From: Chrysomallon squamiferum
Taxonomy: Eukaryota > Mollusca > Gastropoda > Neomphalida > Peltospiridae
Assembly (NCBI GenBank): GCA_012295275.1
Contig: CM022666.1
Span: forward strand, 241,001-305,000
Reading direction: 5' to 3'
Length of the DNA stretch: 64,000 nt
Position numbers and translations under genes: made by a program. The notes beneath the pieces are model-generated. The model had not been told where the DNA came from. It made no database searches and saw nothing but the letters and a program-made list of their open reading frames with translations. This document shows, one piece after another, positions 50,201 through 62,884 of the stretch (positions are counted from its first letter, which is position 1; every line of letters starts with the position of its first letter).

Positions 50201-50662
50201 CCACTGTGTTATCAATTATACCTGTCTTGATTTGTTAGTTTTGTTTATATACTTTGAAGGTAAATATAATTTCATATATTCATCTTGTTTCTTTCCAGAC
50301 ATTGGAAATCAACTGGCTAAACCACAGAGATGTATGTATTTTATTTAAATTAAGTTATATTTAATTATAAATTTGTATGTCTGTAATAACATTTTTCTAA
50401 ATTTATTTTTCTATTTTAATCCTCAAATTATATTTCCACGATTAGCTGAAGAGTTTACATTGAATCTACTGTAATATTTTCTTTCCTTGTCTTTCAGTAT
50501 TTGTAAGAAATATTTTAATTGCTTAATAATAATAAACAAATCAGTAAGAGAGAAATATTTCATTTTCAAATCAAAATTATAATTTTTCAACAAATTTCTA
50601 TTTATCTACCTAGTCTAACTGCCTCGAAAAATGTATCGAAAAATTATAATTTAGATTTTATT

Positions 50663-50693
<31 letters not shown>

Positions 50694-51931
50694 TTATTAT
50701 ATAGCTACAAATGTAGAGCTGAACGTGAATCCATATCCTGTTAGCGAAGGAATTACAACTAGAATCAAATGCAGTGTTCATGATGCAAATACAATTCAAG
50801 CATTATACAATGTGAAAATAAGAAGGAAGCTGATCAATCAGGACAGTTTTACCGATGTCGCTGTTGCTTACGATGGAAAAGATTCTGGTAAAGCTACTCT
50901 TATAGACACGGAAATGAAAGGTATACAATCAGTGACAGGAAAGTGTGACAACAATGACATAGCAGGATCCTTTGTACAAATTCTACTGTCACAGATTAGA
51001 AAATCTGATTCAGGCACTTACGAGTGTTCTAGCGATTTTTCTGACTCGAAAGGCTCTGATGAACATTCTAGTGCTTTTTTTGAGGTCGAAGTTGAAGGTT
51101 AGTGAATATATTAATTTACAGTTTTATTGATAAAATCGATATATTTTTATGTTTATTTATTTATTTTATTAACTTTTTTTTCTTTTTTTTTGAATTACTC
51201 TAAGTACTGTTTTTCATTTTGAGATTTCTTTTTAATTTTCAGATAAATATTTAACAGTACAGTCTAGCAACGGTTTGTATATTATTTAATTTTTATTTCC
51301 GAATTTTCAATATTTTTTTTCTTTTTATGACAGTGAAGTAGCATAAATTAGACTGAAGCAAACGTTTATAGCTTTTTCCCGTGATAGCGACATCAGTCCC
51401 TCAGTCCAAAAAAGCATGGCGGATAAGAACCCCCCAGTAGAAATGCAAGGAAGAACACCCCCCTCAAATTAAATATACTAAGGTCCCTGATCTCAATTTA
51501 GTAGAATGTGACTGTGTATGCATTGATATAAATTCTCTCTTCAAATTGTATGCTTCATCTTAATTGTGATGGTTATTTCGTTTTAGTTAATTATGCTGAG
51601 GAAACAAACAATTTGATAATCATTCCATTATTATGCTGATTTTGATAAATATATCGGGACTTTGATCCTGGGGTCTTATTTCCTACGTTCGTATTTTTTT
51701 CACTAGGTATCATTTAAACTGGTGATTTTGTTTGAAACGTGACTGAAATATAGGATGTATATATACTCTGAAATGTAATCGAACTGGAATATATGTGGTT
51801 GAATAAATCCATGTATTAACATCTCAGTATTTGAATTTCATTTTAAAAAGCTTTTGTTCCAATCCACACTTAAATATTTGTGCTTTTCATATTTTGTATT
51901 TATTATTTGTTTTATTATTATCATAATTATT

Positions 51932-51972
<41 letters not shown>

Positions 51973-52720
51973 CATTATTATTATTATTGTTATTACTGTT
52001 ATTATTATTGTTATTTTTATTTTTTATTGTTGTCTTCGTTGTTTGTATTGTTTATGTTGTTGTTGTTGTTGTTGTTGGAGTTGTTTATTACAATTATTTT
52101 TATTATAATATATATAGTTCTTTATTTTTTTTTGCAGAGTTTGCTATGACCAGTGTTCCACTTATTATGACAGTTATTGCTGCTATTGCTCTTGTTGCTT
52201 TCATTGTATACAGAGTGCGAAAACATCGACGTCAAACTAAACGTGATAGTTCTTCAGACAAAAGTATCAATTTTTATGTACATTTGTTTCTTTGACCTTA
52301 TTTAAAAGACTACATTTGGTACATATCAGAGTGAATGATAATTAAGTAGTAGTTGCAGTAGTAATAGCAGTAGCAGTTATGGTAGTAGTAGTAGTAATAA
52401 TGTGTACGATATAATTTAAAGAGGAATTAGAATTATCCGAGGAATTGTGCATTTCCTTAAATCTAATTTCATTACGATCATCTGTTTCAACGAAAAGAAT
52501 TTGATATAAACATTATGAAGGTGGTGGAGTTGGTTATAAGAAGCAGTGTATAACACATATATCAACATAATGATTCGCTTTCTTTTCCTGTGATAATAAT
52601 TTTGTTTATACAAAATGCAAACTCACTATGATGCTTTTGCAAGTTTCAAAGTCGAAGGAACCCAGTCTGATAATTGTTATTGCTATTTTTCCCATTATTA
52701 CTGTTGTTGTTCTTATTTTT

Positions 52721-52782
<62 letters not shown>

Positions 52783-53095
52783 GATATACAGCTTTCAGTT
52801 AAATAGAGCTACTACATGGCTTATTTACTGATTTGATAAATAGCCTCAATGTTAAATATATATAGATATATATATGTTCTCTAATGACAAGAAGTATTTT
52901 GTAAACACTTTGCGGATAACAAAACTTGAAGGTGGGGTTTGAATATGTGGTGGACTGGTCAGTCGCCTATTTATTTATACACTACTGTCCACGCTGCAGT
53001 GGTCAGTTATATATTTATATACTAATAATATTGTTGTTGCTGCTGTTGTTTCTTATTTCTCTCTTCTTTTTTCAGACGATGCTGAGACGACGTAA
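41481..53095 (+). CDS. Gene 4: five-Ig-domain single-pass membrane receptor
   Basis: Predicted spliced product of 772 residues, all frames open. Exons: 41481-41529, 43934-44326, 44603-44632, 46660-47058, 47761-47790, 48296-48682, 49128-49157, 49434-49832, 50299-50331, 50705-51097, 51243-51272, 52138-52263 and 53076-53095. Intron 1 is about 1.2 kb longer than its counterparts because of an unidentified insertion, and intron 2 holds a dead MULE fragment in reverse orientation. Ig1 has two added cysteines (GCALPL and YLCDE), perhaps an extra disulfide. The transmembrane exon is the most diverged of the intact genes (EFAMTSVP, RKHRRQTKRDSSSDKS), yet its read-through end is conserved. Confidence 0.82.
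41565..42805. other. 1.2-kb insertion in gene 4 intron 1
   Basis: Sequence on both sides matches the start of intron 1 in gene 2 (AGTGAACTG...TTTGATA, then AATGACATTTAATGAACAC), but this stretch has no counterpart in other units. I see no long reading frame, terminal inverted repeat or clear target duplication. Possibly a short non-autonomous element. Confidence 0.55.
43531..43751. repeat. (TTA)n and (GA)30 tracts, gene 4 intron 1
   Basis: (ATT)n 43537-43572 and (GA)n 43692-43751 with GT continuation, flanked by the GCTATTCGTTTGTT motif of the GA-bearing repeat family. Confidence 0.94.
43934..44326 (+). CDS. Gene 4 Ig1 domain exon
   Basis: 393 nt, GTTTACAG acceptor, GTAAGA donor. Framework like gene 1, added Cys in LGCALP and AYLCDE, F-G loop QFVYAMPNSLIRSAR. 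Confidence 0.92.
44603..44632 (+). CDS. Gene 4 hinge 1 mini-exon
   Basis: 30 nt, NSVLPKSIIRG; GTTTGT donor. Confidence 0.78.
44656..44729. repeat. (CT)37 tract after gene 4 hinge 1
   Basis: Begins about 24 nt past the hinge 1 exon end, in the same place as the gene 1 tract. Confidence 0.96.
45140..45820 (-). mobile_element. Degraded MULE (FLYWCH-type) transposase fragment
   Basis: GC-rich island in an AT-rich intron. On the minus strand it reads pieces in transposase order: GCFYHLTQSTW, MDALAFLPLDQVEEGMEHLK, LLTYFDRTYV, VHDATMSNNPRTTN, CEGWNNMFFNLVGYYHPSTW and ELQERL-like QLQERLHNLC. The CEGW..F..LVG.HPS pattern is typical of the C-terminal half of MULE transposases found with FLYWCH zinc fingers in animals. 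Two in-frame stops (TTA on the plus strand at 45382 and 45301) and a frameshift near 45660 show it is dead. It replaces intron sequence present in genes 1-3; the insertion spans about 45135-46035. Confidence 0.8.
46660..47058 (+). CDS. Gene 4 Ig2 domain exon
   Basis: 399 nt, TTTTAG acceptor, GTAAGT donor. Same as gene 2 at nearly every position; differs at VRSLAIRR and EATIKD. Confidence 0.92.
47761..47790 (+). CDS. Gene 4 hinge 2 mini-exon
   Basis: 30 nt, PFSKQTPEVQ; GTACGT donor. Confidence 0.78.
48296..48682 (+). CDS. Gene 4 Ig3 domain exon
   Basis: 387 nt after an (AC)n-rich region. Reads GMNKGKVTGKC like gene 5, rather than GNNVRKVTGKC of genes 2 and 3. The double Cys is followed by YYVNVTG. 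Confidence 0.92.
49128..49157 (+). CDS. Gene 4 hinge 3 mini-exon
   Basis: 30 nt, identical to genes 1-3 (SSSKQPTAPQ). Confidence 0.76.
49434..49832 (+). CDS. Gene 4 Ig4 domain exon
   Basis: 399 nt. Only about two residues differ from gene 1 (WAMNMSG, DTSGE). Confidence 0.93.
50299..50331 (+). CDS. Gene 4 hinge 4 mini-exon
   Basis: 33 nt, NIGNQLAKPQR; GTATGT donor. Confidence 0.75.
50705..51097 (+). CDS. Gene 4 Ig5 domain exon
   Basis: 393 nt, ATATAG acceptor straight after (TTA)n. Loop after last Cys SSDFSDSKGSDEHSSA, close to gene 1. Confidence 0.92.
51243..51272 (+). CDS. Gene 4 hinge 5 mini-exon
   Basis: 30 nt, TTTTCAG acceptor, DKYLTVQSSN as in genes 1 and 2. Confidence 0.75.
51273..52137. 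other. Gene 4 intron before the transmembrane exon
   Basis: Non-coding and shorter than in other units. Conserved block about 51358-51497, (GTT)n 51934-51972 and TTA-rich sequence to the acceptor. Confidence 0.7.
52138..52295 (+). CDS. Gene 4 transmembrane and tail exon
   Basis: Linker EFAMTSVP, helix LIMTVIAAIALVAFIVYRV, basic tail RKHRRQTKRDSSSDK. Possible donor GTATCA after 52263. The read-through end SINFYVHLFL then TGA (52293-52295) differs from gene 1 by two silent changes and one Leu-to-Val, as expected for coding sequence. Confidence 0.87.
53076..53095 (+). CDS. Gene 4 candidate last exon (DAETT tail)
   Basis: TTTTTTCAG acceptor. Gives N-DAETT-stop (first codon changed from Ser; ACA to ACG silent). 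An in-exon GTAAGT at 53092 could act as a donor, but the next candidate exon also gives an immediate stop. Confidence 0.5.
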
Positions 53096-55476
53096 GTTGT
53101 AATTATATTATTATTGTCGCTATTTTTATTAAAGTTTACAATATACACTTGTCCAGAAAAAAATCCCTTCTTTATGAAATACTGTTGTGACAATTTAAAT
53201 CATTTAGTATGAAATGTGACAGTGTATTGTCATTCGTAATAAAGTGACATTTGCGTACGAATTTGATAACAGTACATTTATTTTATTTTGATGTTCTAAG
53301 ATCTTGTTGAGCGGTGTGTGTTGCTGGATTAGTTTTAAGATCTGAGTGAGGCTGTGAGTGTCAAATGTAATATGTCAACTTTCAAAGTTTTTAAACTTTG
53401 CTTATTTCGTCTCTCTTTAGGTAGAAAAAGAGAGATGAAGGTGCGTTCTTGACATCTGTTTATACTCTTATTGTAGTCGTTGTTGATATTAATTGCTTTT
53501 AGTTATATTGTTATTATTATTACTTTTATTATTACTGTCATTATTATTGTTGTTATTTTTCTGATTTTTACTATTGTTATTGCTAGTGCTGTTCTGATTA
53601 TTATTGTTGCTATTTTTATTATTGATACTGTTATTTTATTCCCCCTGAATCTCATGCTGTAAGTATATGAAAAAGAAATTGTGAATGTATACACATTTCT
53701 TTGTTTTCATTGTTGTTAAATCAGTTACTGTTATGCTTCATATTATTTTAATAAAAACAAAAAACGAGAAAAGAAGAAGAAAGAAAAGTAGAAAAAAAAA
53801 AGAGAGAGAGAAAAAAGAGAGACTTCAATAAATGACTAGAAATGGAAAAATTAATGGTTAAGGGCGATAATTCTATCTATTTTGTTGCTTTTGCTTTCTG
53901 GTTTTAATTATGCTATGTCAGGCGACTGGAAATTTCTGAAGTAATAGAGAACATTTAAATATGTTCAGTTTTTAGGGATTGTTTTTCTTTTTTTTTTTTT
54001 TTTTCTTCATCAAGCTGTTACTCAGTGATGCTAGGAAGATAATCTGGTCGAAAAAGAAATTGATTCTAAAAATGACGGACAATGTCCAATTTCGTGGAAA
54101 ATTAGCATTTTTCAAATTTAGTTTCCTACAGTTAAATGAAAATCGATCTTTATGAAACATATATGTTGATGAAGTGGTTTCTGTTGCTCTTTCGTAGTAA
54201 GTAATTCATTTTTTAATTTTTTTATAATTTTATTTTACTGAACTAAATTTGATTTCTTAACGTGGGTAGAAAGTGAAAGAATTGTTGAAAATATAGTCTT
54301 AGTTTATTTTGTGGTATCTTGCCAATCTCGAGCAACAAAACTTTAAAAACGTAAGCGACGAAAGGTGAGCATTAGATGGTGAGAGAAAATTATTTTCAAT
54401 GTCACTGTAACTGCTGTAGCTGTGTATTGACAAAAGAGAAAAATGTGTGGTTAGATGGTGATTTGAGCCCGATGAAGCAATGATTAACATACATCAGTAA
54501 TCATGAAAATATGTTATCTTTGTTTTAATAGATGACATTAACAAAAAAAAAAACGAAATTTTTAAAATTTTATCAGTATAGTGTTCTCTCCAATCTTAAG
54601 AAAAAAAATGTCATCAATTCGTAAAATATTTCTTAAAAATAATGGAAGTAAGGTTCTTCTAATTAAAACTAAGATTTCAGAAGAATTTTCATAAACAGTC
54701 CATTTTAATTAAACATAATCAAGACAAAAACTGACATAGCTAAGAACTGTTCACACAACGGATCACATAAAGAGGAATGTGAGACATCGCTGGAAAGTGT
54801 TTTTATTACTCTGTTGATTAGTGTGTTATAAGTATATGTTCTTGAATATATGTTGTTCAGTAACATATTTTATCAGTACAACCCAGATATAACGTTTAAC
54901 TGAACAGCTGGGTGCTTGTCTTTCATTACAGTTATGCAACAACACAGATTGTTCATCAAGGAACATTTTATCTTCTCTTCAACAGCTCACAAATATGCCT
55001 GAGATTCATTTTGGGTTTTTTCTTCACTAGCTCCAGTTATCTTCAGCATCGAGTTACGAGCTCAGTCCTAGTAACATTATTAATAATCAAAACCAGTTGT
55101 TGAGGACCTTTAATCCTGAGTGCGACTCCCAAAGCACTTTACAATTACAGTGTATTAAGAACACTGGCACAATGATGAATTATGATATAATAGTACTTGC
55201 ATCTACTGTTTGCTGATATGACTGTAAATGGAATTAGTAATGACGTCTGTAATCAATCAGTCACAAATACGGCAGGTTTTATATACTCCTGATGTTACTA
55301 AAAGCAGGTTTGAGCTCAGTTCTATTGTCACTGTACGGAACGTAATAGAAACCAAGACGCCAAGTTGGGATCAAACGCCTACACGTGTTTTATTTCTGTC
55401 TTGAAATGTTTGTGATATTTTGTAATTAGGTGAATGCATATTTCTTAAAATTAAAAATTTAATTTAATTTATTATA

Positions 55477-55522
<46 letters not shown>

Positions 55523-55709
55523 AATTAAATATTTTTTTACAATTGTATATATCACCTGTAATATGTCGAAAGCAAATTATTTCTAGTACAAAAGCTTAAA
55601 TTCTTTTGCAGATTTATGATGCATTAGACATCAAGACTAAAGGAAAACGGCAGTTGTTTGGAAATAGGAAATGTTTTACATCTATACGTTTATACTTTAT
55701 AGTCAAACT

Positions 55710-55812
<103 letters not shown>

Positions 55813-57748
55813 CATAAATAGTTTTAGCTATTCGTTCGTTCCATGAAACTTTATGATGTTCATTAAGGAAAATCTGAAAATAAATTATTGTTATTGTTAT
55901 TATTATTATTATTTTTATTAGTGTTGTTGTTGTTGTTGATGTTGTTGGATAAACCAAAATGGTGAACAAAATCCGTCATAGACTACCATATTACTTCATA
56001 TAGTATGTATGTTTTTCGTTTATCAAATTGCAATCGGTTACTGCCGTTTTATTGTCAATGAGAATAAGATATTTTACCATGAAAAATGTTGATTGATGTA
56101 AATTTCGTAAATCAGTTAATAATAGAAACGAATAGTTTGAAACAGCATACGAAATATAGCAATAAAGACATATAATAATAATAATAAGAAGAAGAAGAAG
56201 AAGAAGAAGATGATGATAATGATGATGAAGAGTATTTATCTTTATGTATCTACCTATATCAAGAAGAAAGAAAAAGAAAAAAAAAAAAAGGAGAAGGAAA
56301 CCCTGACATTTTAATTTTTTGAGGGAAGGTTCATCTTTCAACAGGTTGCAGTTTTCTTCAGCACTGAGTTACAGTCTTAGTGTAATAACATTACAGTAAC
56401 ATTACAGTAACGTTTCCTCCTCAGCTCAAAGCACTTTATAACCAGAGTTCATTAAGAATACATGGACAAAATCTGAATACTTAAAAATGTCACATTCAGT
56501 GTTTAGTGATGTGACTATAAAGGAAACTGAAACTGATTTTCACTTGAAAATATTTAAGGATACATGTTTCTGAGAACCTGTTTGAATGTGGGAATGGGTT
56601 TTATTAAGCAAATTTCAAACCAAAGAGGAGAACTGTATAAGGAAATCTGTACTGAGTGACCTACCTTTTTACTTACTAATTATGTAATATGTTTTACACC
56701 AAGTAACAAGCTTATCTTAACATAACAAGTTTATCTTTTTCCCACTAACACTAATTAAACACATATTCCATTATGAGTTGCAAACATTATCGAAGGTATT
56801 TCTTCAACAACAAAACAAGTAAAGAAAATTCTAAATACCACTAAATAAACAAGAAGGTCATTTTTAGATCGCAACAACAGTTGAGAAACTGAAGTCACGT
56901 GATCGTATATTAAATAAACTACTTAAAACCTTCACAGATTTTGTGTTGACGATCTCCAACGTACAGTCTGTAACTGACATTATTCCGAGAAGTGACGTAC
57001 CTAAATAACTTTGATTATTTATTAACCGAAATAGACGCACAGTTGTGCAATCTACACGTAACCGGTTCGATATCATTTCAACCTAGATTCAACAATTAAA
57101 TCGTAATTTTATGCGGTCAAAACGACATTTCTGAATAGAATGATCAATTTTCTTGCAAATAAAAATCTTCAAACAGACTTGACCTGTTGCTTTGTGAATT
57201 GCGAGTTAATCGGCTCAATAACCACAACTTAATGCGTCTTTAAAATACCACGGTGATATCTCTCCGATCTAGCGGTGATTGTGTAGTTTCTTTCGGCTAC
57301 AATTCTACTGCGTTTTTTAAAACATGAAATAATACTCCTTCTGTGATATATTTTTGAAAAAGGTCTGTTGATTGAAAATAGTCAAAACACTGTACATAAT
57401 TTGTTTATCGAGGTTTTCCAGTTATATTCAAGACTAATGAAACTAAGATGTTTTTCTATGTGGTCTCTCTGTGTTTGTAGTAAGACTACTCGTAGAGTTA
57501 ACCCAAAGAGCGTATAAAGAAACGTATGAACAGAGTTCGCGATGCACGTTTGTAGAAACACAGCCCCAAAGCACTTCTGACTGAAATTAAATGGTACCAT
57601 TCGAGCAAGAAACACAAAGACAATACTTGAAACTTTCTATTCATTCAGGTTTTATTCAGATAAGACCTAATAGAATATAAATCAAGTATTCAAAGTCCGG
57701 AAAAAACTGAAAAAAACAACAACAAACAAGTGTATTGCTGACCCAAAA

Positions 57749-57808
57749 TATAAATTTCTTGGGATGCTTTTAAGTCATGCGAAACCACGATCTAAATTTG
57801 TGACGTAA
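57749..57808 (+). promoter_or_regulatory. Gene 5 promoter-proximal TATA-like and CRE-like motifs
   Basis: TATAAA at 57749-57754 and a single TGACGTAA at 57801-57808; start codon 57863. Confidence 0.38.
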
Positions 57809-57862
57809 CACATACGACATAAACATTTGAAAAGACAGTCTAAGTGATTGATACATTTCATA

Positions 57863-57908
57863 ATGTCAGATCGGATTTTTTTATTATGTTTTGCAGTTTG
57901 GCCAGTAG
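57863..57908 (+). CDS. Gene 5 signal-peptide exon
   Basis: 46 nt, MSDRIFLLCFAVWPV, GTAAGT donor. Confidence 0.78.
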
Positions 57909-57937
57909 GTAAGTGAACTGCTAGAACAGTTTGATAA

Positions 57938-57989
<52 letters not shown>

Positions 57990-60900
57990 GAACAACTAAA
58001 TACATTAATGAAATAAACAAAATCTGCAAAAGCAAACGCTATCAAGAATTGTACAAAATTAACTCCTAACTATGCCTTTTCAAGCCAAATGAATAAATGC
58101 ATATAATACAAAAATGAATTAAATGTAAACAAATATTTAATAATAAATTTAGGAAAGTGTTTATGCTATAACTTAGCCAATTGTGGGATTAAAACAAACA
58201 CTAATTAAAGAAAAAGTATTCAAGACCTTTTTATATAAGTAGCAATGATTAATTTTTCAAGTTTGTATAGAAACTGATACTAAAAATAAAACAACAATCC
58301 AGGAATTAAACATGGCGCCTCTAATAAAGCAATGATAAATATACTTTTGGTGCTACTAAAAGCAGGTCTGAGTTCATTTATGTTGTCACTGAAGAATCGA
58401 GCGATTGTGAATTCATTTCGAAGCAACTGACTGAAATGACAGAGAAGGATAGAGGAAGACGCCCAGTTAAGCAGCTGCCATTTTTATTATCTCTGTCTTC
58501 AAATGTTTATCATGTTCTGTAGTCTGGTTTCCTAGGTTACAGACTAAAAACATATAAGAAGAAGAAGAAGAAGAGTAAGACTGGTAAGTATGTATGTATG
58601 TATCTGTCTGCATGAAGAAGACAAGAAAAGGAAGATTAAGAAGAAAAAAGAATTATGTATGTATGCATATATATGTACTGTAAATTATATATGCATAAAT
58701 ATTATTATTTCCTTTCATCTTTCTTTCTTTCTTTCTTTTTTCTTTGTTTGTTTGTTTGTTTATTTACAGTTAAAGGGGTGCTGATGACAGTAACACCTAA
58801 TCCTGTTTATGAAGGGAATGCTATGATAATGAGATGTGATATTGAAGATGCCAGTCACATCGAAGTTCTCTTCTCCATAATTTTAAGAAGAAAACCTCTC
58901 CGTGCTCAAAATTATACAACCTTAGGCAGTGTATTTACATTGAAATACAATGGTACAGCGTATCTCTATGATCAGACTTTAAAATCAGTAGCAACAGTAA
59001 CAGGAAAAGCTGACACCGTTAACCCAAGAGAAAGCTTTGTGCAAGTAGTACTGAAACCGGTGACTAATGATCTTATAGGACATTACGAATGCTCGTCCTA
59101 TTATATTCAGCCAAGCTATCACGTAATTATTGAAAAACGCTTACATGAAAATTAACGTTCTGAGTAAGTGAAAAGATTATTATAACTTGTTATTAGATTG
59201 TTAGTCCAGCACAAATGTTTATAAAAAAAAGAGAGATATACACGGAAAGTTTAAATAGAAAGAAGTTATTATTTTGCATTTAGTTTTACTTGTTTATATA
59301 GTATTTATATAGTAGATAGTAGGACGATGGCCGTGAAGTTAAATTTTCTTTTATTTAATTTCATAACAGAAAAATAACCATTAATGGTAAAATTAAGGAA
59401 TAACATGTTGATAGCTTCTTTCCTAGTAAAGCTGAAGCTCTAAGATGACTCAGTATTCACCGAAATGTTTTTATTTGTTAACACTGAACACTTAGTCATC
59501 TTTATTTTTTGCTTGTTTTATCATTGTTTGTTTATTTATTTATTTATTTATTTTATTTTATTATATTTTATTATATTTTATTATATTTTTTTAATTATTT
59601 TTTAAATGTGCAGGTGCCGTGTATCCAGAGTCTGTAATTCGAGGTTTGTATAAAGTATTTTTTACAGGAAAGTCACGGAAGTGGCGCAGCAAGTCATCGA
59701 GATCAGTGGTCGTTTCCAGTCATAAATAACTTTTGAAAAAAACCTTGATTGTAACAGTTATTAACATTAACATTTGTTTCTGAAAACAAAGCATACACAC
59801 TGAGACAGGCGCACTGGTTGGTGGATGAATTAGGTCGTATAATACCACACCACTTCAGTTTTAATGATATTCTGAGTTAATATTATAAAATACACACTTA
59901 AAAAATAGAAACAAAACGAGTTAGCTTGATGAGCCTATCTAATAGCAAACATTAAATCTACTAATTTAAGTTAAACGGTTTTAAAATATTTTATCTATGC
60001 TTATTTAGTTGCATCTGAAGAAGTAAAACTGACAATAAGTTCATATCCTGCCTACGAAAGAACTCCTCTAGTAATCAGATGTGAACCTGGTACCTCCGAA
60101 GAAGTCAAGGTTGTAAGGTCTTTAGTAATAAAAAGAAGATTTCTCAATGATGACGACCCTACTGATATGGTGGGAGCTGAGACAAAGAAGGAAATGGGCG
60201 AAGCCTTCATCAAGGATGAAAATTTAACGTCGAGAGCAACAGTCTCTGGGAAGTGTGAGGACAGAAACAAACTCGGATGTTTTGTTGAGCTTATACTGCC
60301 GGTCATGACTAGCAGTGATTCAGCAGAGTACATCTGCTACATCGAGTATGAAAACTCGGTGGACGATATTCTGGATTCTGAGGTGTCTAGGACAATCACT
60401 ACTAGGGGTAAGTAGTAACGTCACATTAATAACTATCAATACTATCAGTGTTCTCCTTTTTCCCCCCTTTTTTTTCAAATTAATTATCTGTTTATTAGTC
60501 TGAATCATTTAGAGATTAAAATAGAAATAAAATAATTGTATTTTCCATATCAAAATTTAGCTATTTTTTTTTTTTTTTTTTTTTTTCTTTTTCTATAAAT
60601 ATTTATTAGCTCATTTCTTTCGTAAACAGAAATCTTTGATTCCTCATTTCAATAATTTTAGGTATTTAATTTATTCCTAAAGAACTGTTTAAACACTCTC
60701 TGTAGAAGAGTTTGATTCAGTGATCCATCTTTTTTGGAAACAAGTAAAAATTAAATAAAATGTGAAATAAAATCCGTAACCTGGTGGTTAGATTCCTATG
60801 AATTCTAACACGAGTCCGACCTCTTTATATATCCTCTGTTTAAATCAGTATTAGAAGACATATTTATCGAAAGTTATGCTATGTTCTTTACTCTGTAGGT

Positions 60901-62292
60901 AATGAAAATGGATGAAAATAGTAAATCGAATATATTATGCGGTTTTTTGTTGTATCTCATAATAAATAAATAAAGCTTTGTATCTTTGTTATCTACTAAT
61001 CGTTCATTATAAATGTGGTTGTGTGTCTCTGAAGAAAACACGATCTTCTGTTCAGAAAATATTCCAACTGCTCTGATTCCTCGTTCATGTTCCGTGAGTC
61101 GAAGAACTGACCATTCTTTCATCATCTGTAAAATCGTTTTATATGATAGAGTAACACTGTGATAAACAAAATTAATTTTCTCTGTCCTCTTTAACAGCAT
61201 TATCCAGACCAACACCGGAAGTTCAAGGTATTTTGTATAATTTTATGTAATATTTTATAGAATCTTTGTAATTAAACTGAAGAAGTTTATTAATAATTGA
61301 ATGTTCATGTCAATAAAAAGTCTGATAGAATATTCTAACCAGAGGAAATCGAAGATACAGTTATTTACCCTAAAATAGACAAAGATTATACGATTATGCA
61401 AACGAAAAACTTGTAAACAGATATTTGAAAAATAAAACAAAAAATAATTTAAAAAAAAGAAAATTAACGAACCGCTCCCAAGTAAATATGTTTTCACTGT
61501 TATAAGTGTACAGAGCTCCAAATATTAGTAGTAGTAATAGTACTGTTGTTGTTTTATATATATATATATATGTTTTCACTGTTATAAGTGTACAGAGCTC
61601 CAAATTATATTAGTAGTAATAGTACTGTTGTTGTTTGATATATATATATATAAATATGTGTTCACTGTTATAAGTGTACAGAGCTCCAAATTGTATTAGT
61701 AGTAACAGTACTGTTGTTGTTTTATATATATCTTTGTATAGCTGTAACTGAAGTACTACACATGATAATAACTCCACTGTCTGTATATGAAGGAACTCCT
61801 GTAACAGTCAGATGTAAAATTGACAGAGTAATTGTAGTTAAAGAACTCGCTGGTCTCACACTGAAGCGTAAGCCCCCGGGGAGGAATGAAACAACAATAG
61901 CTGAGGCTTGGTCAATGAAGAACAAAGGCAAAGTCGTTACATTAGGAATGAATATAGGAAAAGTGACAGGAAAGTGTCAGAAAAATAACAAAAAGGGATC
62001 TTTTCTACAGATTGAACTGCTACCAGTGAAGATCTCGGATTCAGCTCAGTACAGATGCTACTGTCATTATCTAAATGCAATGGGGAACCATACGACTGCT
62101 CTAGTTTATGCAGATCTCACAGTACAGAGTAAGTAAATATACTACTTTCTTTCCTTTCTTCAAAATATGAACAGCATTGTCAACATGAATTAATGAAAAG
62201 TGGGGAAAAGATAATAGTAAAAGAAATATGTGAATACTACTACTACTACTACTACTAATAATAATAATAATAAGAAGAAGAAGAAGAAGAAG

Positions 62293-62337
<45 letters not shown>

Positions 62338-62529
62338 AAGAATGTTTCGAAATAAAAAAATGCAAACAAATGAAACTGAATAAAACAGGTAGAAGATCCG
62401 TTTGAAATGTAATATACTAAATTTGAAAAATATAATGTAGTCTGATGCAAATGTTAATTTCATGTAAAATATCCAGACATTTACCTCTTTTGACTCGTAG
62501 ATTTTTTTGTTTTTCTTTAAAAAGATATA

Positions 62530-62572
<43 letters not shown>

Positions 62573-62827
62573 TTGCAGATGCTTCAAAACGACTTACTGA
62601 ACCTCTAGGTTTGCGTTTTATATTATTCTATTTCGTGTCAAAAATTATAATACATATTACATTACCTTACATAATGATATTTTCTGAAATTCTTTACTAC
62701 TCTTCAAAATTAATATTTATTGCATAGTTTTGTAATTAAGGATTCAGTATGTTAACTGAAAAAGTAATTTTACACATACTCATTTACATTCTTTTATTTT
62801 AAATCATCATCATCAGCGTTATCATCT

Positions 62828-62884
<57 letters not shown>

